A program made the position numbers and the translations under genes. Shown here in pieces: positions 47,701 to 58,310 of a DNA stretch of 64,000 nt. The stretch's first letter is position 1, and every line of letters begins with the position of its first letter. The stretch is from Nereocystis luetkeana (taxonomy: Eukaryota; Sar; Phaeophyceae; Laminariales; Laminariaceae): the NCBI GenBank assembly GCA_031213475.1, contig JARUPZ010000003.1:9450509-9514508 (forward strand), read 5' to 3'. The notes below the pieces were generated by a model that was given only the letters and a program-made list of their open reading frames with translations, was not told the DNA's origin and did not search any database.

Positions 47701-50700
47701 AAGGGTCTTCTCGGCTGAGGAAGTAACAGTTTTGTTCCACCACCCAGAATCGTTCGTTCTATCTTTTTTTTGCGATCGCCTTTCGTCTCGGGGGCGTAAA
47801 TAGCGTCATGGGACACATTGCTTCTCGGTTAAAACCTCTTAAGAACCGCAGCAGTCCCGTATGGGGCGGGGATAAAACTACTGAGAACCTCAGCGGTTCG
47901 TCTCCAAAACGGGACAGACAACAGTCGTAGAGGGGTTGATGTGCGTGTTTACTTTCAAGACAAGCCAGCGTTTTTTTGGGGGTTGTTTGATGTACAGCTC
48001 CTCAAAAAGCGAGGAGTGGGGAGAAACTCCGAAAATAAGCTGGTGCCATGCACCCCTGTGTGACGGGACCATGCCTCCCAGGTATATATGAAAACACGGG
48101 AGGCACACACATCGCCTCATTTTACGTTCCTGCCGCGTCTATCTCCTCCATGCATGCGTACACTATTCATTTCGAAACGTTGTGTGCCGGCGTGTGTGAT
48201 GGGGCGGCTTCCTTCCTCCACGCGGCAGTGTCGTCGTTAGCTCGCACGGTCTGGTATGGTCCCAAAATACGTCATGTGCAAACAAACAAACAAAACAAAA
48301 CAAAACAAAACATGAAAATCCATCTCTCACAAACAGCTACTGTAGTAGTAAAAGTAAGAACCAACCACAGGAAAACCCAAAAACACTTGAAAAAAAATAC
48401 CGGGACCGCTCTGGAGTGGGGCACGAGGACCGGTCGTGTACAAAATATAATTATCAACTTCTGACAATGTCTTCTAGGGGTAGTGCCTTAATTTCTGAGC
48501 GATGCCTTCTAGGGGTAGTCCCTTAATTTCTGAGCAATGCCTTCTTGGGGTGGTGTCCTAGTTTCTGAGCAATGCCTTAACAAATGTACCACCAATAGTA
48601 TATAAGAAAGTACAAGACAAGCACTGAAAGCACCATATGCTCTGGCCGGAAGTTCTCGCTGACTTGAAGGACCAACTCCACCGGTCGGAAAATATTGAGC
48701 CAAAACGTGGAACTCCCAACCGTGCGATGAGTCGCATAACAACGGTCCTTACCCCCGCACATTTTACGTCCAGAGGGACACTTCATACACACCACGTGTA
48801 ACAATAAATCGGTTCCTTTCTACCCGCCGGTGGTGCAACAATAAATCGGTTCCTTTCTACCCGCCAGTGGATGCGCCCCCGCTCCCCCCCCGCTCCCCCC
48901 CCCCCTCAAGATGAGAACGCACATTTCAATCCGCAAGTTCTCAAGGTCCATCCAGAGGACCTTGGCCCGCTCCTTGATCTCGTCCCGTTCTTGCCGAAGC
49001 CGGTCGTTCTCCGTGTCGAACTCCTCCTCCTTTTCTCGTAGCTCGTCTTTGAGTTGCGCCAACTGAAAACAGAACACAAAACATAAAAACATATTGCAAT
49101 CACCACGCCAACGAAAGAGAAAACATCAAAAAAACGACGACGACGACGGCAACGACGGCGACAAAAAAAACGACGAGGAGTTCCAGGAAAGGGGAGTGGC
49201 ATTCGTGCGACGAAGATGGAGGGGAGCGGGGGGTGAGGAGGCGGAACGGGGTGGGCGAAGAGGGAGGCGTACCAACCTCAAATAAATGAGGCGGGCAGGA
49301 TGGGTGCGCTTGGGTCGCGGAGACCTTCATGGCGCTACGTGTGCGCGTTTTTTTTGCTGTTTTGCTTCATCCGACCTTCACCCGGGCGAGTAGACCTCCC
49401 CTCCCCGCCCCGCCCCGGCCTCCGTCGCGAAAGGGACGCGTGGTCAAGGGTCGAATGATCATGAACACAAGCAACAAGGGAGTACCCCCCCCCCCCCCCC
49501 CCCCTCACTCCCCCGCTCCTCTCTCCTCGTGGCAATCCTGCGGCACAATACCTACGATCGTAGTGGCAGCATATTAATAAATATTTAATACCTGGTACCT
49601 GGTAGCAGAGTAGATACCCTCCCCGGCTGAATTACACTACGGTGTGGCGTCAAATCGTCAACAGGCATACATATATACTGGTATATATATACATACGCAT
49701 CCACAAATGAAACCATGCACCCCGCCGAGAAAGCTTTCATATGGCGGTATTCATACACAGCAGTGCGAGAAAAAACACACCCGGTGCTGGGCCCAAAACC
49801 AGCCCCAGCAGTTTGACGGGGTAGTGTTACCGACCCTCTAGAAGGGGGGGGCTAATCGACGGGAAAAAAAAAATGACCACGTACAGCTACTATTACGGCC
49901 ACTGCGTGATTGGGGGTCTTCTTGCAGACCGGGGGAAGGAGGAGTCGTGCGGCACGGGTCCCACATCAGGATCCTGTCAGTACCGTTGGGAGCTCACGTG
50001 CTGATTGCAGACCGTTGAAAACACCAAAATTGACATTGTTTCGGACTCTTATCTTTTGGGTCCAAAAGGGAGCATCGACCCGTTCAGCACAGCAGTCCCG
50101 TTTGCGGAACAAACCACATAGAATTTGAGTGATTGGTCCCCACAACGGAACTGCAGCCCTAAATAGGGCTGATGTTAATATTACGGGGGACCATAGTAAA
50201 TAGGACCAATTATTGTTGTAAAAATAGGTAAGTATCTAGGTGTTTGTGTGTACCGTAGGTCCTATTTAATAGGGTCCTTCGTAATAGTAGGTGGTGAAAG
50301 AAAGGGGCGGTATTGACCCCTTTAGAACCGCAGTCCCGATTTGGGGACAAACTACTTAAAGTTTGAGTGGTTTGTCCCCGAATCGAGACTGCGGTTCTAA
50401 AAGGGTTAATAGTAATAGTAGTGACGAACCATCGAACACGTCTTCATATAAACCAGGCACCAGGTACCAGGTACGATACATGGTACGTACCGTACGTATA
50501 ATATTGATGGGTCCATCCCATCGCTCTCCCCCGCTCGTGCTCCGTCGCCGACATGCACACGACGTGCACCGGTCTTTCGTTTCATTTCGTATTGTTTTAT
50601 AACGGGGGACCATAGTCTATATTTCTACTAACAATATTTGGTCCTATTAACTATCCCCCCCCCTAATAGTAACATCATAGTATGTAGCTTTATTGGATTG

Positions 50701-53144
50701 AATTATTTAGGTTGGCAAATCGTGCAAGGATTTTGAATTCTTCCTGCTTTGAATTTGAGGTGTACGATGTGTTCCAGCCATGATCTGGGGGCTGTTTTTT
50801 TTTTTTGTACTCTTCCGATTTTACTTGTGTTTTTTTCCACTGGTATTCTTCCGCTCCAGTTTTGGGAGCCCGCTCTGCTGAGAACACGGACTCAATATTT
50901 AGGGCACCAGTCAACCCCTTCAGTAACGCAGTCCCGTTTTGGGGTAAAACTACTGAGAATTTAACTGGATTGTCCCCAAAACGGGACCGCGGTTCTAAAA
51001 GGGTTACTGTGATAAAAACAACAATCGGTTAATCAAATTGCACCTTCTGCGTGCTCGTATGATACGCGAGATAAATAAACTACCTTTAGTGAATAGGAAG
51101 ACGGGTACGTACGTACAAAAACGTTACCGTCGTACAAAATGAAAATAAACGCTCTTATTACATCTTTAGGTATTATATTACCAGGTATCAGAGCATTCAA
51201 GTAAGATCCGTAAATTCATCGCCACGCGGACATGTGATACGCACAGGGATGACAGCTACATACGGCGACAAGGGGATGGAGGGGGGCAGCCGTACTGATA
51301 GAGCCGTTGACGACCGCAGAAACGGAATGATAAGAGCTATGATAGTTGTGGCTAAGAAGTATCGGTTCGACTTTTAGCAATTGGATTCTATCGACATTAA
51401 CATGGAGAAGTTTTTGGGTTTCTTGTTGAGTGGTTGGGGGTGGGGGGAGGGGGGGAGACAGCGGCAGTACGGACACTTGACACCGCTACTGACGAGAGTA
51501 GGAAAGAGACGGCCGAGAGAGTGGCTAGATTTCCGAATCGGTTTTCTATCAATTAGCAGGGACGGGACACCCATGTCACGACAGATTGTTTCTCTTAGAT
51601 TTTGCTTTCATTTTTCTTCTTTTTCTTTTTCGACTTGTCTACCTTGTTTTGTTTTCTCTTTGATTGTTTCTTTTCGTTTCACTATTTCATAGATTGCGTA
51701 TGTCGTGCCTGTCGTATCTAGTATGATGACATGGCTTTGCATTGCCCACTGCAGTTCACACTGCACACGTGGCAACGTAGTATCTCTGTGGCGTAGCTTT
51801 GTGACCACAGAACTTGTATCTCTTCTAGGATGGAAGAATCGGCACGGACACTGGTTGTGCTGGATGTCGACGGGTAGAAAGAACGGTTTAATGTGAAGAA
51901 CACACACACACACACATTAATACCAACGCCTGGGATACGATTTCCTCTTTTCTTCTTTCTCCTTTCTCTCATTTTTCTTGCTTTTTTTTTTGCCATGTCT
52001 CTCCCTTAGTTTCATTTACCCTCCCCACCCGTCCTTCGGTCGGTATATCCATCTCCTTCGTGTTGCTTTGTCCGTGCAGCAGCTATCTGTCCTTCTCGAG
52101 TGCGTATGTTTTCGTTCTATTATTAATAGTAACACTACCTGGTACCTGGTATTAAATAGCATCATTTCTGATCTCCTTGCGTCATTTGTATTAAGTTTCA
52201 TTTTTTGGATTCTTGTCTTTTTTTTTTCTCCTATTTTCAGGTCGTACTTACTTGTGTCGTTGTGTCTCGTACCCGGTACGCTGGTACACAGCAGTATTTC
52301 ACTTGCTTTGCCCACGACTTCGCGAATATTTTTGCCTTTTGGTTTTTCTCTGTCTTACAGTCTGTGGCCACAGAATCAGTACCCCTCTACGTAGGACAAG
52401 GAGCGAAGACGGACAATGATTGTATGAAGCCGGGTAGAAAGTAGTACGAATTAATCTGAAGACAACGCACAACGTACAACATACGCTACATGTACGCATG
52501 TGTACGGCGGTATACGACTGTACCCGTACATAAAACACCGTTACAGTTTCGTGGAGGGTTTCGTATATTTACCATGGCTTTTTTGGCTTGTCGGTCTTGC
52601 TTCAGGATCATAATCCTCTCCCGGTAACGAGCGACCTTCCCCAGTGCTTCCTAGCACACCACAAGCAGGCAGGCAGGCAGGCAGGCAGGCAGGAAGGCAG
52701 GCGGGCAGGCAGGCGGGCGGGCAGGCGCCGGAAAAAAAACAAACCGCACAAAAAACAGGAACAACCAAAACGGGAACGAAAAACGACAAACGAAAAACAA
52801 GAGAAAGAAAACAAAAAGCAACCGTCCGGGATGGAAAAAACAAATAAACCGAGGGCGGGAAGGGAGGACGAAAAAGCGAAAGAGGCAAGAGAGGCGAGAG
52901 TTAAAAACTAAACAAAAAAAAACATGGAATAAGAGAAACCAGTACCCGGTATAAATCACACCGGGGTCGAGAGTAAATAACACTGGAGAGGGGGAGGGGG
53001 ACTAAACAGGAGACGAACCTTGAGGAAGAAAAACGAAGCAAGGACATATAAATACAAAAGAGTAGTATTTCATGCGGTACAAAACAGTATCAGGGAGAGG
53101 GGGGCGGGGGCGTACTTCCTTTTTGCGAGCCTTCGTCACTTCAC
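44089..53144 (-). CDS. Coiled-coil protein with repeated RLR-ERDEA-W modules, at least five exons (5' incomplete)
   Basis: Complement of join 44089-44784, 46270-47245, 48923-49062, 52573-52650, 53116-53144; all introns GT-AG and phases agree, giving about 638 residues and a TAG stop. The N-terminal exons read as one charged helix (EVTKARKKE, EALGKVARYRERIMILKQDR, LAQLKDELREKEEEFDTEND). Four modules share RLRxERDEAxxxAxxW: RLRQERDEIKERAKVLW, RLRRERNEARSDAMRW, RLRKERDEAEKQAASW and the weaker RLKKELHESREEAKRW. Ala/Gly/Ser/Thr-rich linkers separate the last three; the C-terminus is Ser/Gly/Asp-rich. No signal peptide or membrane segment is visible. Coiled-coil scaffolds often act in cytoskeletal or flagellar structures, but nothing here fixes a role. 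Not recognised as a known family. The 46270-47245 acceptor lacks a pyrimidine tract, and the first exon is unknown. Confidence 0.62.
44785..46269 (-). other. Intron of the coiled-coil gene
   Basis: Holds a long G run (44884-44909), another at 45026-45042, CTTCC repeats (45240-45280 and 45880-46140) and DT-1 copy 2. Confidence 0.7.
45386..45633. mobile_element. DT-1 short inverted-repeat DNA transposon, copy 2
   Basis: GACGCGTTCTACGATAGAGG at the left and CCTCCATCGTAGAACGCCTC at the right form a ~20-bp inverted repeat. Interior aligned with 7336-7587. It best shows the family's ends. Confidence 0.87.
46270..47245 (-). CDS. Coiled-coil gene large exon with three modules
   Basis: 976 bp, starting after AAACAG and ending AAG|GTGTGT. 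Carries modules 2-4 (RLRRERNEARSDAMRW, RLRKERDEAEKQAASW, RLKKELHESREEAKRW) with Ala/Gly-rich linkers of about 100 and 60 residues between them. The split codon with the previous exon completes as Ile. An alternative acceptor 15 bp inside, with a downstream donor of the previous exon, would also keep frame. Confidence 0.68.
47829..47939. mobile_element. MITE-TTAA copy 7, degenerate
   Basis: AACCTCTTAAGAACCGCAG to CAACAGTCGTAGAGGGGTT, with small internal insertions (CAGCAGTCCCG, GGGGCGGGGAT). Confidence 0.72.
48463..48573 (+). repeat. 36-bp tandem repeat, three copies
   Basis: Unit ATGCCTTCTAGGGGTAGT then CCCTTAATTTCTGAGCA, with the third copy diverged (TTGGGGTGGTGTCCTAG). Confidence 0.93.
48800..48869 (+). 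repeat. 35-bp tandem duplication
   Basis: AACAATAAATCGGTTCCTTT followed by CTACCCGCCRGTGG occurs twice in a row. Confidence 0.93.
48923..49062 (-). CDS. Coiled-coil gene exon with first module
   Basis: Acceptor TGTTCTGTTTTCAG|TTGGCG with a good pyrimidine tract; donor AAAT|GTGCGT. Encodes LAQLKDELREKEEEFDTEND then RLRQERDEIKERAKVLW and MDLENLRIE: heptad-like, highly charged. Confidence 0.72.
50078..50171. mobile_element. MITE-TTAA copy 8, degenerate
   Basis: CCCGTTCAGCACAGCAGTCC to GGAACTGCAGCCCTAAATAG; lacks intact TTAA. Confidence 0.72.
50182..50284. mobile_element. MITE-TA copy 10
   Basis: TTACGGGGGACCATAGTAAA to TTTAATAGGGTCCTTCGTAA, flanked by TA on both sides. Confidence 0.92.
50313..50409. 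mobile_element. MITE-TTAA copy 9
   Basis: TTGACCCCTTTAGAACCGCA to TGCGGTTCTAAAAGGGTTAA. The left TTAA has become TTGA. It lies only 29 bp from MITE-TA copy 10. Confidence 0.92.
50601..50666. mobile_element. MITE-TA copy 11, internally deleted
   Basis: AACGGGGGACCATAGTCTA then directly to the CTACTAACAATATTTGG half and a poly-C end. About 40 bp shorter than a full copy. Confidence 0.8.
50911..51006. mobile_element. MITE-TTAA copy 10
   Basis: TCAACCCCTTCAGTAACGCA to CCGCGGTTCTAAAAGGGTTA. Confidence 0.9.
51577..51905 (+). repeat. 330-bp dispersed repeat, copy 1
   Basis: From CACGACAGATTGTTTCTC to AATGTGAAGAACACAC. It is almost letter-for-letter identical to 62606-62935; the only difference I saw is one extra T in the second copy. 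The first ~110 bp form a T/C-rich tract ending in CATAG, like an intron acceptor. The rest keeps a plus frame (TTELVSLLGWKNRHGHWLCW). 52365-52445 is a diverged partial relative (GTGGCCACAGAATCAGTACC ... GGGTAGAAAG). Confidence 0.88.
52573..52650 (-). CDS. Coiled-coil gene exon
   Basis: 78 bp, phase 0 at both ends. Acceptor GTGTGCTAG|GAAGCA, donor ATG|GTAAAT. Encodes EALGKVARYRERIMILKQDR then QAKKAM, amphipathic and charged like its neighbours. Confidence 0.6.
52666..52726 (+). repeat. GGCA tetranucleotide repeat
   Basis: About 15 imperfect units (GGCA with GGCG and GGAA variants). Confidence 0.93.
53116..53144 (-). CDS. Possible upstream exon of the coiled-coil gene
   Basis: 29 bp between TATTAATAG and GTACGC, reading EVTKARKKE after two bases of a split codon. 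It is in phase with the next exon and of matching charge, but too short to be sure. Confidence 0.38.
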
Positions 53145-54087
53145 CTATTAATACCGACGTTTTTTTTGTCCTACGTAACACGTCGGCATCCACCACAAGA
53201 AATACCGGTAGTGTTGAATATAGACCAGGGATCGAGCTCGATACAATATGTACGATACCGAAAAAAAAAAAAAAAAAAACTGCTCGCAATCGATACGAGT
53301 TCGACATTTTTTTACACGACACATCGAAGCTTTCGCTCAGTTTCTGGACAAGAAACGAATTTTTCACGGGGATGCATGCCTACTCCGCGGATGTAACCCA
53401 AAACACGTACGACACAATATATCGGAATTTCGATACGATACATCGGAAGTTCGATACATGTCGCAACTTCGTTACGATATATCGGAATTTCGATACGATA
53501 TATCGGAATTTCGATACGATATATCGGAATGTCCATACGATATATCGAATGTTCGACACTTCGATTCGATATATCGGAACTTTTGATACGATATCCAACA
53601 CTATTCCAGCACACACCCAGTGTCCGTGCGGGTCACTTCTCGTCGGGAAAACGGAACACAAAAAAAATAACCCATGACAAGTGACGAGCTGCTTGCTTGG
53701 CTGGCGTCGTCTAAAATAACAATATCATGGGTAGCTGTGGGTAGTCGTATCCCTCTAATATCGTCTCTTGACATTTTACTATTAATAGTGCAAAAAAAAA
53801 ATCTGACCCTAAATTCCGCGTAGTTTTTTTCCAACCGAAAAGCCTAAAAAACACGGAGGGCCTTGACCCTTCGGGGACTCTGCAGGCCCCGTTTAGAAGA
53901 CAAAATACTTGGAATTTGACTAGCCTTTCTCCCAAAACGGGAATGCAGTACTAACATGGTTCAAAGTGAGTACACACCACTGGCTGAAAAATGATAACAT
54001 GTGAATTATGGAAACATGCAAATACACCACAATCACGACTGAACCCTAGATAAAAAAGGTAAACCAAAAAAACATTTTAAGAGCTGC
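53145..54087. repeat. No gene; ~20-bp tandem repeat around ATATCGGAATTTCGATACG
   Basis: 53418-53592 holds about eight units of ATATATCGGAATTTCGATACG with variation. MITE-TTAA copy 11 follows. Confidence 0.85.
53861..53964. mobile_element. MITE-TTAA copy 11, degenerate
   Basis: TTGACCCTTCGGGGACTCTG to GGGAATGCAGTACTAACATG. The middle GGAATTTGACTAGCCTTTCTC is recognisable. Confidence 0.68.
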
Positions 54088-54297
54088 ATGTTTTTTTTTT
54101 TGTTTTTGTTTTTTCTCATCCCATTCATCATCTTCGCACATCTTCTTCTCTCTCTCCTTCCAACTCGTAACTCAGATCCGGGGTCACATAGCAGGCTCTT
54201 CTCCCCCCCTTCCCGCTACGGTACGTGCCTTCATTTTTATCGCGAGAAGATTTCAGCCTTTTCTTCCCTCGTCGACTCGCACCGAATTGTGCCTACT
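54088..54297 (-). mobile_element. SINE-1 copy, 5'-truncated
   Basis: T-rich start (the A tail reversed), then CTCATCCCATTCATCATCTT and the body up to GAATTGTGCCTAC, where homology stops. The tRNA-like head is missing. 5' truncation is typical of LINE-driven retroposition. Confidence 0.88.
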
Positions 54298-55226
54298 AGG
54301 AACGAACGACTTTCTGCCTGTTGCTTAGGGAAAAGCGTGTATGTATGTACGTGTAGAAAACAACCCCTAAAAATTGAATCGGACTCGGAACCGTAAACGC
54401 ACACCGAAATAAAAAAAAACTGGCTGAATAAGTGATGAAAACCATAGTAACCTCGTGCGTAGGTTTTGGTTTTAATTGCCTTCCCCTCGGTTTTCTTCTC
54501 CCGACTGATGCTTGTGAGCCATAAACGTCGAAGGTCATGATGCTATCTGTCGTTGATATTGTTCTCAGATTGACTCATGTCCAAAATACTGAGTCCGTGG
54601 TCGAAGACAAGGACAGGAGGACAGGCTCCACACACATTTAAATTGGAGCGGGATAATACCTCAGGGGGAGAAAGAGTCAACTGAAACAAGGACTCGTAGT
54701 ACAAACAAAAACAGCCGTACCAGGTACCAGGTATGCAACAACATCATCGCTGAAGCACACACACCATATATATACCGTACGTGGGAAGTACGTAGTACAC
54801 CTTCGACAGGAGAAAGCAAAACCGTCGCACGATCTGCAACCCAATCCAATCCAAAGCAATGGGGTCGCATATAATAACACGAACAAAAAACAGAACCAAC
54901 CCGGAAAAATAACCTGGCGCGAAATGAAGTGATTTGGAAGTGAAGTGAAATGAAACACACATAAAATCTACTACTAACTGCTGTAAGCAAAACGACGACA
55001 AATAAAATCCCAAGGAGAAAAGGAGCTACAAGCAGTCAGTCGCCCTATTCATAGGTACGCACGAGTACAAAACAAAGGGACGAACGAACGCACCGCGAAG
55101 GAGATGAAATGAAAGCGGAGCGAAAGAGCTGAACAGGAGACCTATTAATAGGAAATGCCGGAGACGAACGCAACAAAAATAACAACACTCGCATTCATAC
55201 CAGTATATACGTACCTGGTATTAATA
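54298..55226. other. No gene seen
   Basis: Unique-looking sequence. TACCAGGTA doublet at 54718-54733 and TACCTGGTA at 55212. Minus frames near 54700-55000 are hydrophobic (SFRARLFFRVGSVFCSCYYM) but lack support. Confidence 0.45.
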
Positions 55227-55337
55227 TTACGGGGGACCATAGTTAATAGGACCTATGGTATAGATAAAACCTACCAGGTATATATTCAACCATTTTTACT
55301 AACAATATTTGGTCCTATTAACTGTGGTCCCCCGTAA
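55227..55337. mobile_element. MITE-TA copy 12, with CCAGGTA insertion
   Basis: TA-flanked; TTACGGGGGACCATAGTTAA to TTAACTGTGGTCCCCCGTAA. 111 bp because AAAACCTATATATT has become AAAACCTACCAGGTATATATT. Confidence 0.94.
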
Positions 55338-55515
55338 TAGTAAACGCCATGATGGGTACCTGGGGTCAAATCGACTTTCAACATCAGTTACTGCTGTCGT
55401 ATGAATATAAATAGTATCAGGCGACAGCTATTATGACTTGACATGTACCAGGTAACAAGCATTACGAATGTATACACTGCTATGTATGAGCACTGCTATT
55501 ATAAGTGTATTTATA

Positions 55516-55605
55516 CTCAATCCTTTCAGGGCAAACTGCAGTCCCGTACAAACCATGCTAATTCCAAGTAAATTGTCCCGAAAACGGGACTGAAGCAGTG
55601 CAAAC
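55516..55605. mobile_element. MITE-TTAA copy 12
   Basis: TCAATCCTTTCAGGGCAAAC to CAGTGCAAACAGGGTTAA. Confidence 0.75.
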
Positions 55606-55889
55606 AGGGTTAAAAAAAAAAAAAATATGGGTTGTGTACGGAGCGGCTGAGACTGTTTGGGGGGGGGGGGGGGATTCGTGAGTTTCGATTTCTAAGATTG
55701 TTGCTTCTCAAGTCTCGAGAGCGTTCGCAGGCGGAGTCGGAACAAAAGATAGCAGCACAGCTGACGACCAACCAACCTTTCACCCATTCCACCAACCAAC
55801 CGAACAGGTAAAAGTGGGGACTGGGAGTGAGGAAGAGGGAGTCAGAGGGAGGAGGAGCAGGAGGGGGTGGGGGGGGGGTGGGGGTGTCC

Positions 55890-55990
55890 TCGATATCATG
55901 CATGGCCTTAGTGGTATATGACCATAAACCCTCGCATCCCTACAATGCCGGGACGGAGCACTAACGAAGGGTTTGCACCGACCGCGCAGA
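55890..55990 (+). repeat. CATGCATGGCC dispersed repeat copy
   Basis: CTCGATATCATGCATGGCC, GACCATAAACCCTCGCATCC, ACAATGCCGGGACGGAGCA, after a G-rich run. Confidence 0.82.
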
Positions 55991-57005
55991 CCCCACACCA
56001 CATGAACGACAAGGGCAGCTATTTTATCAGTAAAAAATGTCGACAGCAGTATTAACGACATCGAGAAGCGACGAGGGAGGGGGCGCGAGGGGGAGGGACA
56101 GAACGAGTCCCCACTTTGGTCGGCCGGGAACATTTAGCTACATTTTGATCGTCACATATGTTGACCTCAGAATCTACACCGGGATCATTTCAAGAACAGG
56201 GTGGTAGGAAGAACCAAAACACTATTATTACTTGCTTTCTTCGGCAATCTGTCTGTCTCGCTGATCAGAGCTTCAACAAAACAGAACGATAACGTGAAAG
56301 TTGAACAAAAACAAAATACACGAACAGAAAATTCGAGGATTACTATTACAAGCTTGCCCCTGAAACTCTCCCTCTCTCTTAGCACGCGACGGGGGGTGTG
56401 TGTGTGGAAACAAGAGATATGAAGATGGATCGTAAACAGCATGAAAAAAAAAAAACGAAAGAAAGAAAGAAGGACGTGGAGCGGGTGGCGCGGGGCCTCA
56501 ATCAAGGTCGATCAGCAGCTTTCTCGTACGTAGCGGCAGCATGTATGTATGTATGTGCAGTAGGTGCGTACGAGATATCGTCTGTTTATATCTCCTCTCC
56601 TCCTCCCCGTCCTTCTATTCTACTATTCTCCCTCCTTCGTTTGTTATTCCTCCTCCTCCTCCTCCTCCTCCTCTTCCTTTTTTTATTCTTCCTCCAAAGC
56701 ACAAACCTGGTATATATTGGACGTACAGTAGTAACTACCGGAGGAAATATCGTCCGTCGCGTTCATTATATTTTCATTGCTCTCATGAAAAAAACAAAAA
56801 GGAGGGAGCGGCAACGAACCAACACCAAGCGGCACACCACACCACCACACACATCACCGAAAGGAAAGGGATGAAGAAATTGGACAGGAAGGAAACTACG
56901 GCACACTTACTACTACTGACTGCCTAAATCTGGACCAACCGGGAGCGAAAGAGGCGTCGGGTCAGGCGCGGGGGTCAGTCCGGGTCGGGTCGGGCAGCAG
57001 GGGCC

Positions 57006-57054
<49 letters not shown>

Positions 57055-57360
57055 TGCGCGGGGCAGATTTTGGCAAAACTGTTACTGCTGCCACCTCTGC
57101 CATCGCCGTCGCCGCCCCCGCCCTCCCCTTCAAACAAAAGAGCAGCACTCACCAACTCATCAATTCACCATGACCATGACCATCATGCGTGCGGAATGCT
57201 CCTACACAACGACGGGCAAGGAATATCCATCCACGCCCCCCGAGGTCATCTACATGGACCGGGGCGCGGACCGAAAACTCGCGTAGCGGTGAGAATGGGC
57301 ACACTAACGCACGCAGCCCGCTCCCTCCCAGGCCACCACCACCATCTGTGGTACATACTA
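55991..57360. other. No confident gene; CCT and CGCA repeats
   Basis: CTCCTC repeats at 56640-56680 and a CGCA array at 57006-57057. A GC-rich 38-codon plus frame at 57168-57284 (MTMTIMRAECSYTTTGKEYP, then PPEVIYMDRGADRKLA) has coding-like codon use. It ends at TAG just before a GT, and I cannot place it in a gene. Confidence 0.4.
57006..57057 (+). repeat. CGCA tetranucleotide array
   Basis: About 13 units of CGCA. Confidence 0.96.
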
Positions 57361-57465
57361 TTACGGGGGACCATGGCAAATAGGACCAAACATTGTTCGT
57401 AACAATGGGGAAATATATCGTTTTTTCTGTGTACCGTAGGTCCTATTTACTATGGTCCCCCGTAA
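57361..57465. mobile_element. MITE-TA copy 13
   Basis: 105 bp, TA-flanked; TTACGGGGGACCATGGCAAA to TTTACTATGGTCCCCCGTAA. Confidence 0.94.
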
Positions 57466-57890
57466 TATTACTATTAATGGTACCCTTTGTAGCACCGTAG
57501 GGTACGTACATATAACATATACCTGGTACCAGGTACCTGGTAATATATTATGTATATACACCTGGCGTGTATGTACTACAGTTGTGTACTCTATCCGGAA
57601 ATGAAGACACCGTTTTGGCCAAGTCGCCCCAATACCCAGGCAGTCCCTTCCATTGTCGGGCAAGAGTTGGGTCGTGACACGTGCATACACCCTCTCGCCG
57701 GAAACACAAGCAACGTTTTGAGTTTTCACGTAGAGCATTCCGGACAGATAATTGGTCATCATACGTACGTACGAGCACAACGTATGTCCCAGCGTACGTG
57801 TAAGGAAGGTTTGGTGGGCATTCGCATGAAAAACTCTTTCGGTTCCTATTGTTACTATAATATGTTTCTATAATAATAGGTTTTTGCTCA

Positions 57891-58296
57891 GGTATCTCGG
57901 CATAGATTGGGTATGATGTTCCAACACCAACCCGCAGAATACTTCGCCATTTTACCGGCCGGGCTGGGGTGCATGGTACGGGCCGGCTTGTGCTGTGTTG
58001 GGGGTCGAGGTAAGAAGGCGTGCCTGGAGTGTACCGCGAAAATGGCAACCAATCGGGGAGCTGGGCTCGAAAAGAGCACGGCCGAAGACACGGTGGACGA
58101 CAGCGTCCAAGACACGCTACGCTCCCAGCTAGAGAGGTCGGACGAAATCATCACCACCAGTACAACCACCACCAGTAGCGGTGGCGGCGGCGGCGGCGGC
58201 GGGAGACGGAGCAGCAAGCAGGACTGCAGCCGCATCTCAGCTGCTGCGATAACTGCTACTGCCAGAGCCACAAACAAGTACAGCGACGAGGCAAGG
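57891..58296 (+). CDS. Possible GC-rich exon of an unidentified gene
   Basis: Lies between an acceptor (TTTTTGCTCAG) and a donor (GCAAG|GTGAGA), open throughout. Protein texture is plausible: QHQPAEYFAILPAGLGCMVR, a Cys pair (ACLEC), an acidic helix-like stretch (EKSTAEDTVDDSVQDTLRSQ), then Thr/Ser and a Gly run. GC-rich like the trigger factor exons. No family recognised and no partner exon found. An internal GAG|GTAAGA could be an earlier donor. Confidence 0.35.
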
Positions 58297-58310
58297 TGAG
58301 AATAGCAACT

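Larger units (their letters stand above)
47246..48922 (-). other. Intron of the coiled-coil gene with MITE and tandem repeats
   Basis: Contains MITE-TTAA copy 7, an AAACAAAC stretch, a 36-bp tandem repeat (48463-48573) and a 35-bp duplication (48800-48869). The minus-strand frame at 48577-48804 (CPSGRKMCGGKDRCYATHRT) is unassigned. Confidence 0.6.
49063..52572 (-). other. Large intron of the coiled-coil gene, repeat-filled
   Basis: Contains MITE-TA copies 10 and 11, MITE-TTAA copies 8-10, a poly-C run (49487-49504), one copy of the 330-bp dispersed repeat and six TACCTGGTA-type motifs. A short Met-initiated frame (49277-49330, minus) joins the next exon in phase. It could be an alternative first exon. 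Confidence 0.55.

Noticed and set aside
49277..49330. First exon starting Met (MKVSATQAHPS) for the coiled-coil gene
   Set aside because: It is in phase with the next exon, but the reading through 52573-52650 gives a continuous charged helix and a better acceptor. Kept only as an alternative.
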